A program made the translations under genes and the position numbers. A stretch of 64,000 bases of DNA, taken from contig NW_022985444.1 in NCBI RefSeq assembly GCF_010093595.1, forward strand, positions 626,676 to 690,675, given 5' to 3'. The notes beneath the pieces were generated by a model, which saw only the letters and a program-made list of their open reading frames with translations, did not search any database and was not told the origin of the DNA. The DNA comes from Mytilinidion resinicola (taxonomy: Eukaryota > Ascomycota > Dothideomycetes > Mytilinidiales > Mytilinidiaceae). Position 1 is the first letter of the stretch. The number at the start of each line of letters is the position of its first letter. This document shows positions 1 through 11,277 of the stretch, piece after piece.

Positions 1-612
1 GGCTGCCGATGGTGTCGATGTAGATTTCGGCCACGTTGACGCCTTGCGCGAGCACGCCCTTGATGAGTTCGATGGTGGCGTCCATGGCTTGCGCGTTGAG
101 GTTGTAGGCGCCGGCGGGCCGCAGCATGCCGGCCGCGATGTCGCGCGCGGACATGACTTTGGCGGCCCAGCCGCAGCTGGCGTGCAGGTCGGTGGCGGGC
201 GTGCAGAGGGTGCGCATGAGGGCGGAGCGGACCTGGGGCGTGAGGACTTTGGAGTCGTCGAAGTGGTGGGTCGAGGCGAGGAGGGAGGTGTGCAGGGGGA
301 GGGGGAGGTAGAGGAGGCCGTAGACCATTGGGCCTGTTTATTATGTTAGTTTTGGGGGTCGGTGGGAGAGGGAGGGCATTTGGGGGAGGTTGTACCGAGG
401 ACGGGGCCTCTACCTGCTTCGTCGACGCCGAGGACGCAGGCGGTGGACATGTCGGCGGATATGAGGGAGGGGATTGGGGAGTAGTGGGCGTAGGAGCGGC
501 CGATCAGGACGTCGGAGGTGTGGATTGAGGGGGCCATGAAGACGGCGTCTGGCGGGGTTTCTTGCTCGATGTCGGCGGTGTCCATGATGGTGTCTTCCAT
601 TGTTTCGGCCAT
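1..612 (-). CDS. rnh201: RNase H2 catalytic subunit A (partial, runs off left edge)
   Basis: Catalytic subunit of eukaryotic RNase H2, which cuts the RNA strand of RNA:DNA hybrids and removes single ribonucleotides from DNA in the nucleus. Exon 1 is 612..396 and exon 2 starts at 333 and leaves the window at 1; the 62 bp intron has a GTACAA donor and an AACTAAC branch site before CAG. Splicing restores the type 2 RNase H signature VDEAGRGPVLGPMVYG, whose first Asp and Glu are metal ligands. The next part has the FDDSKVL motif (third acidic region) and NLNAQAMD. About 183 codons are visible, so the C-terminal half is missing. The ATG at 612 is the first in frame. The gene is head-to-head with the DUF7730 gene at 953. 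Confidence 0.93.
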
Positions 613-952
613 GTTTTTGGTGTTGTGGTTGAGTTTGTGTGTGGGTAGACGTTGAAGAAGTTGGAGAGACGCGACGTGAGACGCGTCTCGGAATAGATAG
701 ATCGGAGGGGTCGAAATGGAAGGTTTTGCCGCGATCTTCGTCGAGGACCATTTGCCAACCTCAACTCTCGCTTCCTACTGCACCCTGTTTCTATAGAAAA
801 AGTATATCATGGAGATCTTACACCTGGAGAGCAGATGTATCGTGTTCTTGATAAGAGTTGCCTCTACCTTCCCGGCGCCATCCAGCATGGGACTAAAACA
901 CGCCTTAAACAGTTCATGACTCTAGTCACATCGTCGCCGCTATGCTGCTACC
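613..952. other. Shared upstream region between divergent genes
   Basis: About 340 bp between two divergently transcribed starts. It must hold both promoters, but I see no convincing TATA box or repeat. Confidence 0.5.
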
Positions 953-2070
953 ATGTTGGCCCCTTGGCGGCCTCCGTACTCCTTTTGGCGTCCTCTCCGT
1001 ACCTTTCCTGACTTTTTGATCAACTCCCTCCATTCCCCAGCCATCATGTTCAAATTCATTAAAGAGAAGCGCCAGGAGCGCGGCCGTTCACCGCGCGAAA
1101 GAATGGCCGCCTCCTTCACACGCCCGCCACGCGAACGCTCCCTGAGCATCCCCCTCCCACCCCCGACTTTCCTTGCGCGGCGCAGGCAGAAGACAAACGC
1201 CCAGAAACAGTCGGCGCTGTTCAACAAGCTGCCGGCTGAGATAAGACAGATAATATGGGAATACGTGATTGCGGACGAGGACAGGCCGATACATATCCTG
1301 CAGTACAAGAAACGGCTACGCAACATGCCGTGCAGCAACCACCGAGGACCTGGAGAGCAGCTGTCGGTGTACACGGGGTTCCATAAGTGCACAGGATATG
1401 AAGGAAATTATGGGAATGCGCTTGAAGTGCAACCGGGCGCAAACTTGTCGCAATTGGTAAAGACTTGCAGGCAGATGTAAGATATGCAAACCGCCAAACA
1501 CCGAAGCTAGAGCTCCAGAGTAATTGCTGACTTGGAGATAGTTACACCGAAGCAATTGATGTCCTCTACTCCCAGACCGCCTTCCGCATCGAACACCTAG
1601 ATACCCTCACATATTTCTCCACCTTCATTCTCCCACACCATTTCAACCGCATCACCACGCTGCGTCTCCTGTGGTTCTTTCACATCGACATCTTTGAAGA
1701 CCTCCCCAATCCGACCAAGCCACCACACGACCTCGCGACTTGGCAGCAGACATGCGATATCCTGGCTGGTATGGAGGGCCTGGTAGATTTGGACATCGAA
1801 TTGAGTACTGAAACCAGCTACTTCAAGAAGATCTCGTCACGGGTGAAGCTGCTACAGACTATGAAGGATATCAAGCCGAAGGGGAGGTTTGATCTCACGG
1901 CTTGGGCTCCGTGGCCGTGGCTGCGGTTCACTCAAAAGGAGGAAGAGGAAGATATGGAGGGGGTGCAGGCACTATTTAGTATCCTCTATCCTGATATTGA
2001 GGGGTTGCAGTTGGAGGGCATGCCTTTTCGGATTATTGATACTAAGTGCTATTATCACAGTGGTGTGTAA
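953..2070 (+). CDS. DUF7730 (F-box-like) domain protein, copy A
   Basis: Function unknown. This belongs to the large fungal DUF7730 family, whose N-terminal core resembles an F-box (here LPAEIRQIIWEYVI). Exons are 953..1476 and 1542..2070, 350 aa. The 65 bp intron (GTAAGA...GATAG) splits a codon in phase 2 and joins TCRQ to IYTEAIDVLYS, the most conserved motif of the family. The N-terminus is basic and the C-terminal half is a helical, leucine-rich region. A second ATG at 1046 would remove 31 residues and is an equally good start. The protein may end early, because the C-terminus is shorter than in copies B and C. Three related copies lie in the window (2881-4025, 58925-59920, 60636-61882). 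Confidence 0.82.
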
Positions 2071-2880
2071 GCTTCTTAGTGTACAAAGCCCGGACGTTGG
2101 CGATCTTGCATCAAAACGAATAACGCACCAGTTTCGAGACTTTTGCCAAATTTTATCGCTCGCCAGCTTACCAGCTATCTCAGACTAATAAGGTCCGTGT
2201 ATCAGCAGTTGAGATATTGATGCTCTATTATAACTCGATTCTTCTTAATTCACTGCTAATGACGTGGTCAAGGCCGCTGCGACTTCTCTCAGCATTCACT
2301 TCTCGAATATCAAGTCAACACGCATTCGTATTCCATATTGTTCTCTATGCTTAGCAAACAAGCTATCTGGCCGGCTGAAAGATGACCAAGATACCCCGGG
2401 AAGGCTCAAATTGAGTACAATGAGCGCTCGCCGTTTCCAAGATGCATCTTTCTACCTCCAACGCATCTTAAACGTCTTCAATTATTTGGCACATATAGCT
2501 TACGCCAGTACGTAATTACACGACTTACTTCACGACTGCAAACGAGTTTGTGAAGTAAATCGTTTAATTCATTCCCCTCAACTCACTGCCCTTGATTCAC
2601 TCTCCTTAACTCAGCACTTACTATGTTCGTCTTTCCAATCACTGCTCCTAGCGGTGAACATCTTGCTGATTCAATGCTCTTACTAAGTGGGCTAAACCCA
2701 CCCCTAGCGGGATCACCTGTCTGATAAGCAACGTAGTCGGATTTCAGACGGCGTATGAAAGGTGCGCGGCTCGAACTTGCCCAATCTGAGATGAAGGAGA
2801 ATTACCAGGGAGGGGGTTGTGCTTTTTAGCCTTTCTCTTCATAAATGAGAATGAGGACCGATGCTACCGGCCACTCGATA
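2071..2880. other. Convergent intergenic region
   Basis: 810 bp between the 3' ends of two convergent DUF7730 genes. No coding sequence, tRNA or repeat recognised. Confidence 0.4.
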
Positions 2881-4025
2881 CTACATACGAGAGTATACGG
2901 TAGCCGGAATCCTACACATCCCCGCCTCAGGCTCATCCCCATCACACCCATCCCTCTGCGGCACCACAACCCTACACCTCGACGCCCCCAGATCCCTACC
3001 ACGAACTCCACGCGGAACCTTCGCGAACGGCAGCACAAGCACAAACTCCTCCGGCCGCACAACACGCCCAACAACCTCCAGCAACTCCGCCTCCTCACGA
3101 TTCCAAATCCTTTCATACCTCTTAATCAGCACCACCGCAACATACAGCTGCCGGAGGCTCTGCATAGACGCAATCACGGCCCACACATGACGCCAGTCGT
3201 GCGCATTGCCTAGTTCGTGGCCGTAACTAGCCCACACAGCGTTTTCGATGGTAATTCGAGGAAACGACAAGCTATGCATATACGCCTTTACTTCATACCG
3301 CAGCCGCAGCGCGCGGATGGCTTGGAACCGGTCTGGACGCAATCGCGCCCGCATCCATAGCAGCGTGTTGGCATCCGCGGGGTGGAAGGTGGGCCAAGTG
3401 TACAACAGCGCGATGGACTCGGAGTATCTGAATCACCCACCCGAGTTTGTGAGTTTTGATATAGCTATAGCATGATTGGGGGGGGAGGAGGGGATGGCTG
3501 AAAGGGGAGGGGTAGAACGAGAACGTACATTGTCTTGCACGTGAGCGGGAGGGAGAGAATGCTCGAGTCGTTTGAGAGTCCATCACATCCCCCTTCACAC
3601 ACCCCGGGGTAATCAGCAGGCTGGCCACACCACCGCCCCCTCAGCAGCGGCCTCGGATGCTCGCCCCCCGTTGTTGTGATGCGGACGTGAACGCCGCCGC
3701 TGAATACGTACTCGTACACCAGTAGACGAACCTCCGGGGGTAATTTCGTTAGGAAACTCGATTGGTCATCGCTATCTCGTACCGCTTCGTCTTCAAGTTG
3801 GGGGGATGGGCATATCGGCGGATCTAAGAACAGCCGAGTTCTCGGCCGGCTTATCACTTGCGCCGAGTTCTCTGTGATGCGTACCTGGCGCCGGTCTTCG
3901 CGGTTATTCACAGTGTCAGACAGCGCGTCGCAGCAGCGTAGCAGGAAAGGGATGCAGAGGCAGAGGCCGAAGGAGATGAGGATGGCGTCGAGGGCTTGGC
4001 GGGGGGCGGATTTGATGAAAGACAT
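2881..4025 (-). CDS. DUF7730 domain protein with N-terminal hydrophobic segment, copy B
   Basis: Second DUF7730 gene, 347 aa, convergent with copy A. Exon 1 is 4025..3529 and exon 2 is 3427..2881; the 101 bp intron (GTACGT...TTCAG) again splits the codon before YSES in phase 2, giving LTCKTIYSESIALLYT. Residues about 12-34 form a hydrophobic, Cys-rich stretch that could be a signal anchor. The F-box-like core is LPPEVRLLVYEYVF. The second exon holds the HDWRHVWAVIASMQSLRQLYV block, which recurs almost unchanged in copies C and D, and ends in the usual charged tail. The ATG at 4025 is the first in frame. The substrate or partner is unknown; the family assignment is firm, the role is not. Confidence 0.85.
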
Positions 4026-4620
4026 TTGAAGTATGGACGATAGGAGACGGTAAAGGGGAGATGAGGATTAGAATCGAGGGTGGATGTCGAAGGTATCAAA
4101 GTTGTTGTTGCCTGGTCACGTATGCGCACGGCAGCAGCTGCGTGATCTATCTCTCCTTATTTGAGGTTATCGGCCAGAGAGATGTGGTCGCCTTTTTGCG
4201 ATGGATCCGATTTGAGTCTCTTTGAGAGCTGTGCGTTCTATTTTTCGCTGCTTTCTCTGCCTACACGTCTTCGTAATTTCACACGCAGCAAGGAATGCAG
4301 AGGAGAAAACCACAGCACAAGACAATGTCATGTGCGAGTGGGCCGAAGTTTTGATCTGTTCAGGTGGGTCATTTGGAAAGTGGAATCCATGTAAAAAGGC
4401 TGTTGAATCGGTCATGAAATTTTTGGAGCTGATGATGTTGGAGATGTCGTTGCCTGCTGCACGGGGAAGGAATGGCTTTCTCGGATAAGGATCCTGGACA
4501 CTATCGACATGCGATAGTCATTGGCTAAACATCTTGAAAGCATGATCTCGCGGTCCTTGAGTTTCTAGACTCTAGAAGAAGATTAGATGAGAAGAATACT
4601 CAAAAGGAAAGGTTTCTCGA
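4026..4620. other. Intergenic, upstream of copy B
   Basis: About 600 bp upstream of DUF7730 copy B and left of the transposon nest. Nothing recognisable. Confidence 0.35.
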
Positions 4621-4858
4621 TACGAAGGAGTTCGTTTTTTTTTGAGCAATCACCCAAAAAGATACGACCAATTCGGCAGCGAATAAAGGCCACCACAAAG
4701 ATAAATAATATTTTCAAAGAGTCTAACTTTTCAAAGCATGTAAAACTGCATCCCGCAGGTCCATTAGAAGTTTATTTCAAGTGGTGGGTGGTCTACGCGT
4801 GCACCAGGGCACTTGGAATTTGGTGATGCGTTTTCGCTTAGTGCTCAAAAAAAACGAA

Positions 4859-5439
4859 GGGCGTTAGTATTTGTACACCCCCTTTTCGGTATTCGTACAC
4901 CCCCTTTTTCAGTAAACATACACCCCCCTCCCCCTGTCGTTTCACCGCCTTCTGATTGGTCCGGAGTACTACGCCGGAGCTCCGGGCATTCACCTATACA
5001 TCACGTAAGGCTGCACGAATTGGAAAGGCTGCACGCCGATTTATATAGCCTCGCCGATTTGTATAGCCTTACGTACGAGCTCACGTAGTATAAGTATAAG
5101 TATAAGTATAAGTATAGAATAGAAATTCTATTCTAGAAGTGCCTACGTGCCGTAGCCTGCGAAGTTGCAGCGATACTATATCTTTCGTGTCCTATTGTAT
5201 TTGTCCGGTTTGCTACGGTATTTAATCAACCTGTAGCCCTGCGATGAGGCGTGCGCTTATATAGCAGTATGCGCTTCCTCCGCCGTAGCGTAGAACGCTA
5301 GCCGTGGCGGCAGAAGGGCTATAGCGAACCTCTCCGGGCCAATCAGAAGGTGGTGAAACGACAGGGGGAGGGGGGTGTATGTTTACCGAAAAAGGGGGTG
5401 TACGAATACCGAAAAGGGGGTGTACGAATACTAACGCCC
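4859..5439. mobile_element. Inner 581 bp element with 106 bp inverted repeats and 8 bp duplication
   Basis: Ends are GGGCGTTAGTATT and its complement. The inverted repeats, 4859-4964 and 5334-5439, are 106 bp each and differ by about four transitions. Each arm contains two copies of a GTACACCCCC unit. An exact 8 bp target duplication AAAACGAA lies at 4851-4858 and 5440-5447. No transposase frame is present. An 8 bp duplication fits hAT, some MULE or KDZ elements; the long repeats argue for a MULE-like foldback, but I cannot settle this. It sits inside the right inverted repeat of the outer MITE, so it came later. Confidence 0.85.
5087..5115. repeat. Short tandem repeat of AGTATA
   Basis: About five units of a 6 bp AGTATA-type repeat inside the inner transposon, followed by a small AT-rich palindrome around ATAGAAATTCTAT. 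Confidence 0.8.
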
Positions 5440-5597
5440 AAAACGAACTCCTTCGTAGATACTTTCATATTGGAAAGCACACTCGTAGCTATACATGAAG
5501 AATCTATGGTTGCCATTCACTAAAGTAGCTGCACGTGACAGTGTACCCCCCCGGTGCCAATTTGCGGGCCAATTGTGAGATCGTCGACAATGTAATC

Positions 5598-7045
5598 TCA
5601 TAGAATTGCCGTTCCGTTCACATGCGAACTGACACCACCTATTCACAGTATCAAATCTTACACAAACCACGGAAAGCGGAGAAAACTCACCTGGGCAGTT
5701 CGCAGGAGCACTAGAAAAGAAGAAAGTGTACCGATTCCGCTCAAGGCACTTTTGAGAAAGCTTCTCCAAATCCATCATCTCACCGAGCGGCATTCCCCAT
5801 AATGCTAGAATGTACTCGTGGAGATAGTACTCTGAGAAAGCATAAGCAGGTATCTTGTATAAGTGCTAACGGAGGACGTACCCTCGTGACTTGGCCACGC
5901 TTCAAACGTCGGAGCATCTCCAGACACTGCTGAAAAGTAGCAATCATGTAGCCAATCCATCATCTTAGGTTCCTGACTGACGCCGACATATCGCTGCCCG
6001 TCATCCTTGCCTAGGCTATGTGGTCGGAGTGCAAGGGCGTTTCGTTCCTCTTCTGGTTTGCTGTGGTACGCTTCCGTCCAGCCAGTGCGGATGAAGAGTA
6101 TGTCGCCAATTTTGATGTCCCCGCCTTGGGCCTGTGGGCGGATGTCGATGCCTTGGTCTTTGCCGCACTGGGAGAGTTCTTCCCAAGAAATGGGATACTG
6201 ATATATGATTAGAGAGTTACAGGGCAATCTAATAGTGTATTGACTCACATGATCGTAGCAGTCGTATTTTATTCCCTTCTTGTCTGCATAGCGCTTATAG
6301 TCGAGGAGAACACCACGCCCAGCAATGCCGTGCTCGGCCCAATGATGAATGGAGCACTTGTGGTTCGCTTTAGGGCCAACAATGTCTGATCCTTTGGTCT
6401 TCCTAGCGGTTAGTACCAATATTCGTGAATCAGAATGGATTCATACACCGTTGTAGAACGTTCCGGATGCCAGATGAGCAAACTAGGAAATATTAGCAAA
6501 GTCGCATCAAGCGCACATGATCTACTTGCATGTCTGAATCCATCCCACTGCGTGCCACTCTGCGTGTTCAGATGATAGATATCATCGTAACATAAATTCT
6601 CAGCCTTGATCTTGATCTCATGCTTGAACACTTCGCGGTTGAAAGCGGGCTGAGCTGGCGTATCCAGCGGCAAGCTAAGGCTACTCGTCAGTACTAACCA
6701 CCGCCGCAGGCACATCCGAACTGACTTCACGGAAACGATTTCTCCAGTCCTGATCTCCTTTGAAGCGGCAGCAACGCGGGTTGGAGTCAACAGGTTAAGA
6801 CGTCCAATCTAGTCCAACTGTTAATGACGAGTCACGGAGTGTCCCTCGGGCAGCTTTACATAATCATTATCTCCCCACACCCAAGCAGCTCCTTCCGGAG
6901 CTCCGGGAATCACGGGAAGCTCCTGACGCGTCGGGAACTTGGTGCAATCGGGGTCCCAAGGAATGGTGGTGGCTGTTTTGTTCATTGTCAAGAAGTCCTT
7001 GATCTGGGTCAATCGCTGGTTGGATGTATTCTTTGGTTCAGCCAT
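5598..7045 (-). CDS. Cyclase family (kynurenine formamidase-like) hydrolase
   Basis: Putative metal-dependent hydrolase of the cyclase family (PF04199), related to arylformamidases; the fungal substrate is unknown. Eight exons: 7045..6860, 6808..6726, 6680..6530, 6482..6447, 6398..6249, 6197..5882, 5831..5691, 5638..5598; 367 aa, usual length for the family. Family landmarks appear in order once spliced: WVWGDNDYIGRLNLLTPTRV near the N-terminus, the TQWDGFRHFAHL metal-site region, the HHWAEHGIAGRGVLLDY block, GDILFIRTGW, and the C-terminal ILALWGMPLGEMMDLE followed by SAPANCPGGVSSHVNG. The third intron uses a GC-AG pair (GCAAGT donor). All introns are 45-53 bp. No neighbour suggests a pathway. 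Confidence 0.93.
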
Positions 7046-8085
7046 CTTTGCTGTGCTCCAAATCTTCTTTCAAAAGGTGAAGAAATGCGTGAAGAGGAGT
7101 CAAGGGAAAGTTGAGCAGCTTTGAGCCTTTACTGTTGCGCTAGGTCGCGGCATATGAGGCACCCCACAGTAGCATGAGCTATGACGGTCACCCCGCACTT
7201 TGGCAGTGGCAGTTCTAAAAGGGTAAACAGACTTCACGCACGCCGAGGTATCCTGGAGAAGGTGGAGAAGGAACAAAACTCCGCATACTTCGACTATCGT
7301 GGACTGACTCGAATCAAACACCTGCAACTCCGCGTAGAACCCAGCATTCCAAGCCTGAGCGAAACATATTGAAGTACTTAACCAGGTATGTCATGTGGAG
7401 GACCTGTGCTTTTGCTTCAATTCGTGGAAGTCCAGGAGGTCGATGCGTGGACGTTGCATGACGTTCAAAAGCTCCACGGAGCTCAGACGAAGCTAATCCC
7501 AAAGGGGGTGCAAAATGGACCTTGAAGGTCCTCTAAGTTAGTCAACTTTATTTATTTATAGAGGCTAGTAGACAGCGTGTCTATAGAGCCTTCAAGTATA
7601 CTCTTCGCGGGTTCCAGGAACTCGAAAGTGCCCTGAAAGGTTTCATCGAGTTGGTTGGTATCACGTGACATATGAATCTTTCCTAAGCGCCTCATGCAAG
7701 ACCATGTCCAATCATTAACTCTTATAATGATTACCCATATACAGTATTTTAGATTCTTTAGAGCAAAAGACCTTATCCATTAAAAGCTGAGATAGAACTT
7801 TACGTCTACACACGATCAGTCCTACTCACATGCAGCAATAAACAATAACAGACCTTTGTCTACCAGCCAACAAAGCCCCCCTCAACAACCATCTCTCTTC
7901 CATACTTCATTTCTTTGTCCCCTTGTTTCTCCCATGACGCCAACAATGCCATTGTCCTCGTCTTCCTACTCCCTACGTCCAACTCAGCCATCAACTCTCC
8001 CCTCAAGATCCCAAAAACATCAACTCTAGATCTCAAACCTCAAATAAACCATACCCAAGCGTATAAACCCATCCAAGGTAAAAAG
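7046..8085. other. Intergenic region
   Basis: About 1 kb between the cyclase start and the acidic protein start. No gene or repeat recognised; a CACGTGAC motif lies near 7662. Confidence 0.4.
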
Positions 8086-8850
8086 ATGGCACCTCGCCGC
8101 TCCGCGCGCCTCGCCGCCCGCAGAGCCCCAATCCCTAACCCCTCTCCAATTCCCACTCCCTCCCCTGCACCATCCTCAAGCCCCATCTACACACGCACCC
8201 GCAGCAAAGTGACATTTAAAATTACCAAGCCAGTCCCCAAAATCACCACACTCACCATTGCCTCCAGCACCCGCATAACCAAACCTCCCCACCGCACCCG
8301 CCTTCGCACCCCCCGCCTAATCCTCGACGACGAAGCCTCCGAAGGCACCGCCTCGTCCACCTCCACGGCGCGCTCCTTCCACTCCTCGGGCCTCTCGGCG
8401 AGCGACATGGAGGACCATCTCCAAGGCGACACTCTGAACTCTGACTCCGAAGACAGCCGTTTCGGTAGCGACGACGATAACGAGAACTACTTCAACGACA
8501 GCGGGTTCGTGCTGCCGAACTCGTCGGATGAGTCGTCTGAGGAGGAGGGGGCAGGGTCGAGTGGGTATGACGGAGATGCGTCGAATGAGAGCACGGAGAG
8601 CGAGAGCTCGGGCTTGAGTTCGAGGTCAGAGGAGTCGGCGAGTGAGGGGAGTGAAGAGTCTGAGGATGGGGAATCTGAGGAGGAAGAGGAGGAGAGTCCG
8701 GTTCCCTGTCCTGTTTCGAGAGGTTCTGAGGAGGAGGAGGATGATGCGTTGCCGGTGGTTGCGTCGAGGGGGTTTGCGAGGCGGAGGCAGGTGAGGTCGG
8801 CATCGCCGTCTCCTACGCCTGTTTCAGGCCCAGCTGTCTTAAAATCGTGA
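8086..8850 (+). CDS. Acidic, serine-rich disordered protein of unknown function
   Basis: Single-exon frame of 254 aa. The chosen ATG at 8086 starts MAPRRSARLAARRA, a basic N-terminus; the open frame runs further upstream but with a composition typical of leader sequence. Residues about 20-85 are Pro/Thr/Arg-rich. Residues about 110-225 are dominated by Ser, Glu and Asp (SDESSEEEG, ESEEEEEESP). No folded domain is visible. The composition would suit a nuclear or chromatin-associated protein, but this is inference from composition only. Low-complexity genes of this kind are easily over-called. Confidence 0.5.
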   Translation: MAPRRSARLAARRAPIPNPSPIPTPSPAPSSSPIYTRTRSKVTFKITKPVPKITTLTIASSTRITKPPHRTRLRTPRLILDDEASEGTASSTSTARSFHSSGLSASDMEDHLQGDTLNSDSEDSRFGSDDDNENYFNDSGFVLPNSSDESSEEEGAGSSGYDGDASNESTESESSGLSSRSEESASEGSEESEDGESEEEEEESPVPCPVSRGSEEEEDDALPVVASRGFARRRQVRSASPSPTPVSGPAVLKS

Positions 8851-8962
8851 GGTAGGAAGCTACGAAAGGGGCGAGGAAGGTGGAGTCGAGAGGAAAAGTG
8901 TTGAGTTGACTTTATAGGGCTAGTGGAGCTGCTTTTGGAGGGCTGCTGAGTTGTGGATAGAA

Positions 8963-9000
8963 TGTCAGTTAGATTGGGAAGTGTCAGTTAGATTGGGAAG
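8963..9000. repeat. Two-copy 19 bp tandem repeat
   Basis: The unit TGTCAGTTAGATTGGGAAG occurs twice in direct succession in the 3' region of the acidic-protein gene. Confidence 0.9.
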
Positions 9001-9319
9001 TTATTTTTGGAGTTTTTCTGGGGGTCTCAATGACGCCTTGAAATGTGAAAATTGGAAAGTTTGAGTATAATTGAGTATGCATTGGGAATCGTAATCATGA
9101 GGTCGTAGACTATTCGTTTCTGAGTTCTAGAGTTCCTAATGTAACCGTGTTAGTTCTCAACATCAATATAAAGGGGTCGACCTGCTTAGAACGTACCTTG
9201 GCCGTCAAACCCCTCATACCATGCTCGGAAAACGCCATTCGCCTTTGGTCTTTCCATCTCGAACCACCAGAAACCAGTGATTCACTGGCTTTATAGCACC
9301 CACCTGGCCCAAATCAGCT

Positions 9320-11277
9320 CTACGTCCCCTTCTCCGCCCCACCAACTGCCACCTCTTTACCCTTTCCCTCACCGCCTTCTCTCTCCTTCTCTACCTCCTC
9401 AACCGGCTTCTCATGCTCTTCCTCCTCCTCCTCCATCACCCCTCCCCTGCCAACCTGCGCCTCTTTATCAGCCTCCTGCCTGTCGACCTTCCTCTGATCT
9501 ATTCTCTCCCTCCATCCACTGCCATACTTCGTAATCGCCGCCACCACTGCCGCCGCTGCTATCAAAAACAGTGCCGCAATCGTACAATTCCAGCCAATCC
9601 CAATGCCCCGAATTGCCGGCAAGCACAACGCCGTCCCGAGCGCCGCAAACAAATACCTTATCATATAATTACCCGCCACCACCTCGGCGCTCCTGCCCGG
9701 CATAACATCTAAGCAATACGTATTCAGGCTTGGGAAGCAGAAAAGCTGCGCTACCCCTTGCACGAACATCATGATAACGGGCAGGGGGATCCCGCCGGCG
9801 CGCTTCTCGAGACTCCAGCCATAGATCAGCATGCAGGCAGGGATGACGCCTCCGAGGAAGACAATGCAGGACCGAAGTCGGTCTTCGGGGACGCGGCGGC
9901 CGCGGACGCGGACCCATTTCTTCGTGATGTGGTCGGCCCAGCGTCCGCCAACGAAGGTGCCGAGGAGGTACCCACCGCCGGGTGCGAGGTAGAAGAGGCC
10001 GGAGGTGATAGGGGAAGTAAGAGCGAAGCGGGGGTTTATCACGTAGCGGATCGGGGTGAGGAGGGAGTACATATTCCAGGTTAGGGAGGAGGAGGCGAGG
10101 GCCTGGAGAGATGATTAGCTCCTAGAGTTTCCCTGGAGAAGTTGCGATTGTAAATGCAGCATTCAGGTGGTTTGAAGGGTTTCGAGGGGTTTGACAGGGG
10201 TTCACGTACCGTTCCAAGCAAATTTGGATACCAAAACAACTGGATGATTCTGAATGGATTCAGCCACTGCCACATTTTATGCGCCTTCTGGCCTTTGCTG
10301 AGTCCCTGTAGTTCGACAGAGCGCTTGTAGTGGATTGTTTCAGGGTAGAAGATGAGTATGAGGCAGAAACCAACTCCAGCCAGGGCGGTCTGCAGCCAGA
10401 ATATCACGCGCCAGCTGCGGTAAGTGACGATAATGCCTCCTAGAACAGGGCCAATCGCTGGACCGACTAGAGTACCAGTGAGGAACCACCCTATGGCCGT
10501 TCCTCGCTCGGTCTGCGGTGGGGTTAGTACTGAGTCGAAGTGATTCAGTAGGGGCATATTAGGAGCTTACGGGCTTATAAATATCCCCAATAGCACTCGT
10601 GCCAATAATCAGGTAAGACGTCCCCTGAAACCCCGTCAGGAGCCGGAATATAAAGAAAGATGCCAGATTCGGCGCTAGAGCTGTTCCAACGGAGAAGGCA
10701 AAGAAGAGGCCGCCACTAATGAGGGAGGGCTGCATTTTTCATATTAGCATTAGTTTTCATCGAAAAGAATGTCCGCCCCCAGCTTGGCACGAAGCGATCA
10801 CATCCTCCCCATGTGTAGAATAAAAGTCGCGATTGGACTGAGACTGGGATAGCATACATATCTCCTCCCATATACTGTGCAAACAGGTCCCCAGAACATT
10901 GGACTCAATCCCATAAATAACACGTAAATCGCATTGCTCAAATTGATGATTGCTCCGTCACAATTGTACGTTGCTGCAACTTCGGGTACTGCAGATAGCA
11001 CCGTCGTAGACGATATCGGCGCCAGAAATGCGCAAAATGACATGGCAAGGACAATAGTTGTTTTGCGAGCCGGGGAGAATTTGTTGTAGATTATATCGCT
11101 GTCTCCCGTGACGACGTAGGTAGCGGCGGGCATGTCATGGTGGCTGACGGAGGTAGCTGCGTGCTCGAGAGGGTCGCCTTCGGGGGAGAGGGGAGCTACG
11201 GCTGGGATCTGCTTTTCTGGGTGAGGTAGATGTGACTCCCGGTGTGAGTAGTCGGACGAGGCGTCACTTGCTGCCAT
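9320..11277 (-). CDS. MFS transporter, DHA1 (drug:H+ antiporter / polyamine) type
   Basis: Plasma-membrane or vacuolar proton antiporter of the 12-TM DHA1 family; substrate not predictable. Exons 11277..10858, 10729..10571, 10512..10210, 10102..9320; 554 aa. The upstream open frame begins with TTG, so the ATG at 11277 (MAASDASSDY) is the start. A roughly 60-residue cytosolic N-terminus precedes TM1. MFS motif A appears as WGPVCTVYGRRY after TM2, and the antiporter motif C as GPAIGPVLGGII in TM5. The central loop carries PETIHYKRS. The last 60 residues are a highly charged tail with six consecutive Glu. Splice sites are clean (GTATGC, GTAAGC, GTACGT donors). Confidence 0.92.

Larger units (their letters stand above)
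4621..5457. mobile_element. Outer MITE with TA duplication, split by a second element
   Basis: The left inverted repeat (4623-4648: CGAAGGAGTTCG, a T run, GAGCA) is matched at the right by TGCTC, an A run and CGAA (4842-4858), continued after the inner insertion by CTCCTTCG (5448-5455). The dinucleotide TA flanks both ends (4621-4622, 5456-5457), as expected for a Tc1/mariner-type target duplication. Without the inner element the original unit is about 244 bp with no coding capacity, so it is a non-autonomous MITE. Superfamily assignment rests only on the TA and could be chance. Confidence 0.65.

Noticed and set aside
2755..2800. GGCTCGAACTTG considered as a tRNA T-arm
   Set aside because: No acceptor stem or anticodon arm can be folded around it; no convincing tRNA was found anywhere in the window.
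2845..3213. 122-codon plus-strand frame rich in His, Pro and Arg
   Set aside because: Shadow of DUF7730 copy B exon 2, which has conserved family motifs.
4813..5088. 91-codon frame inside the nested transposon considered as transposase remnant
   Set aside because: It spans the inverted repeat and GTACACCCCC units; no transposase motif.
5087..5115. Regular repeat considered as CRISPR
   Set aside because: Six-base simple repeat without spacers in a eukaryotic genome.
8492..8803. Pro/Ser/His-rich minus-strand frame
   Set aside because: Mirror of the acidic Ser/Glu repeat region of the gene at 8086.
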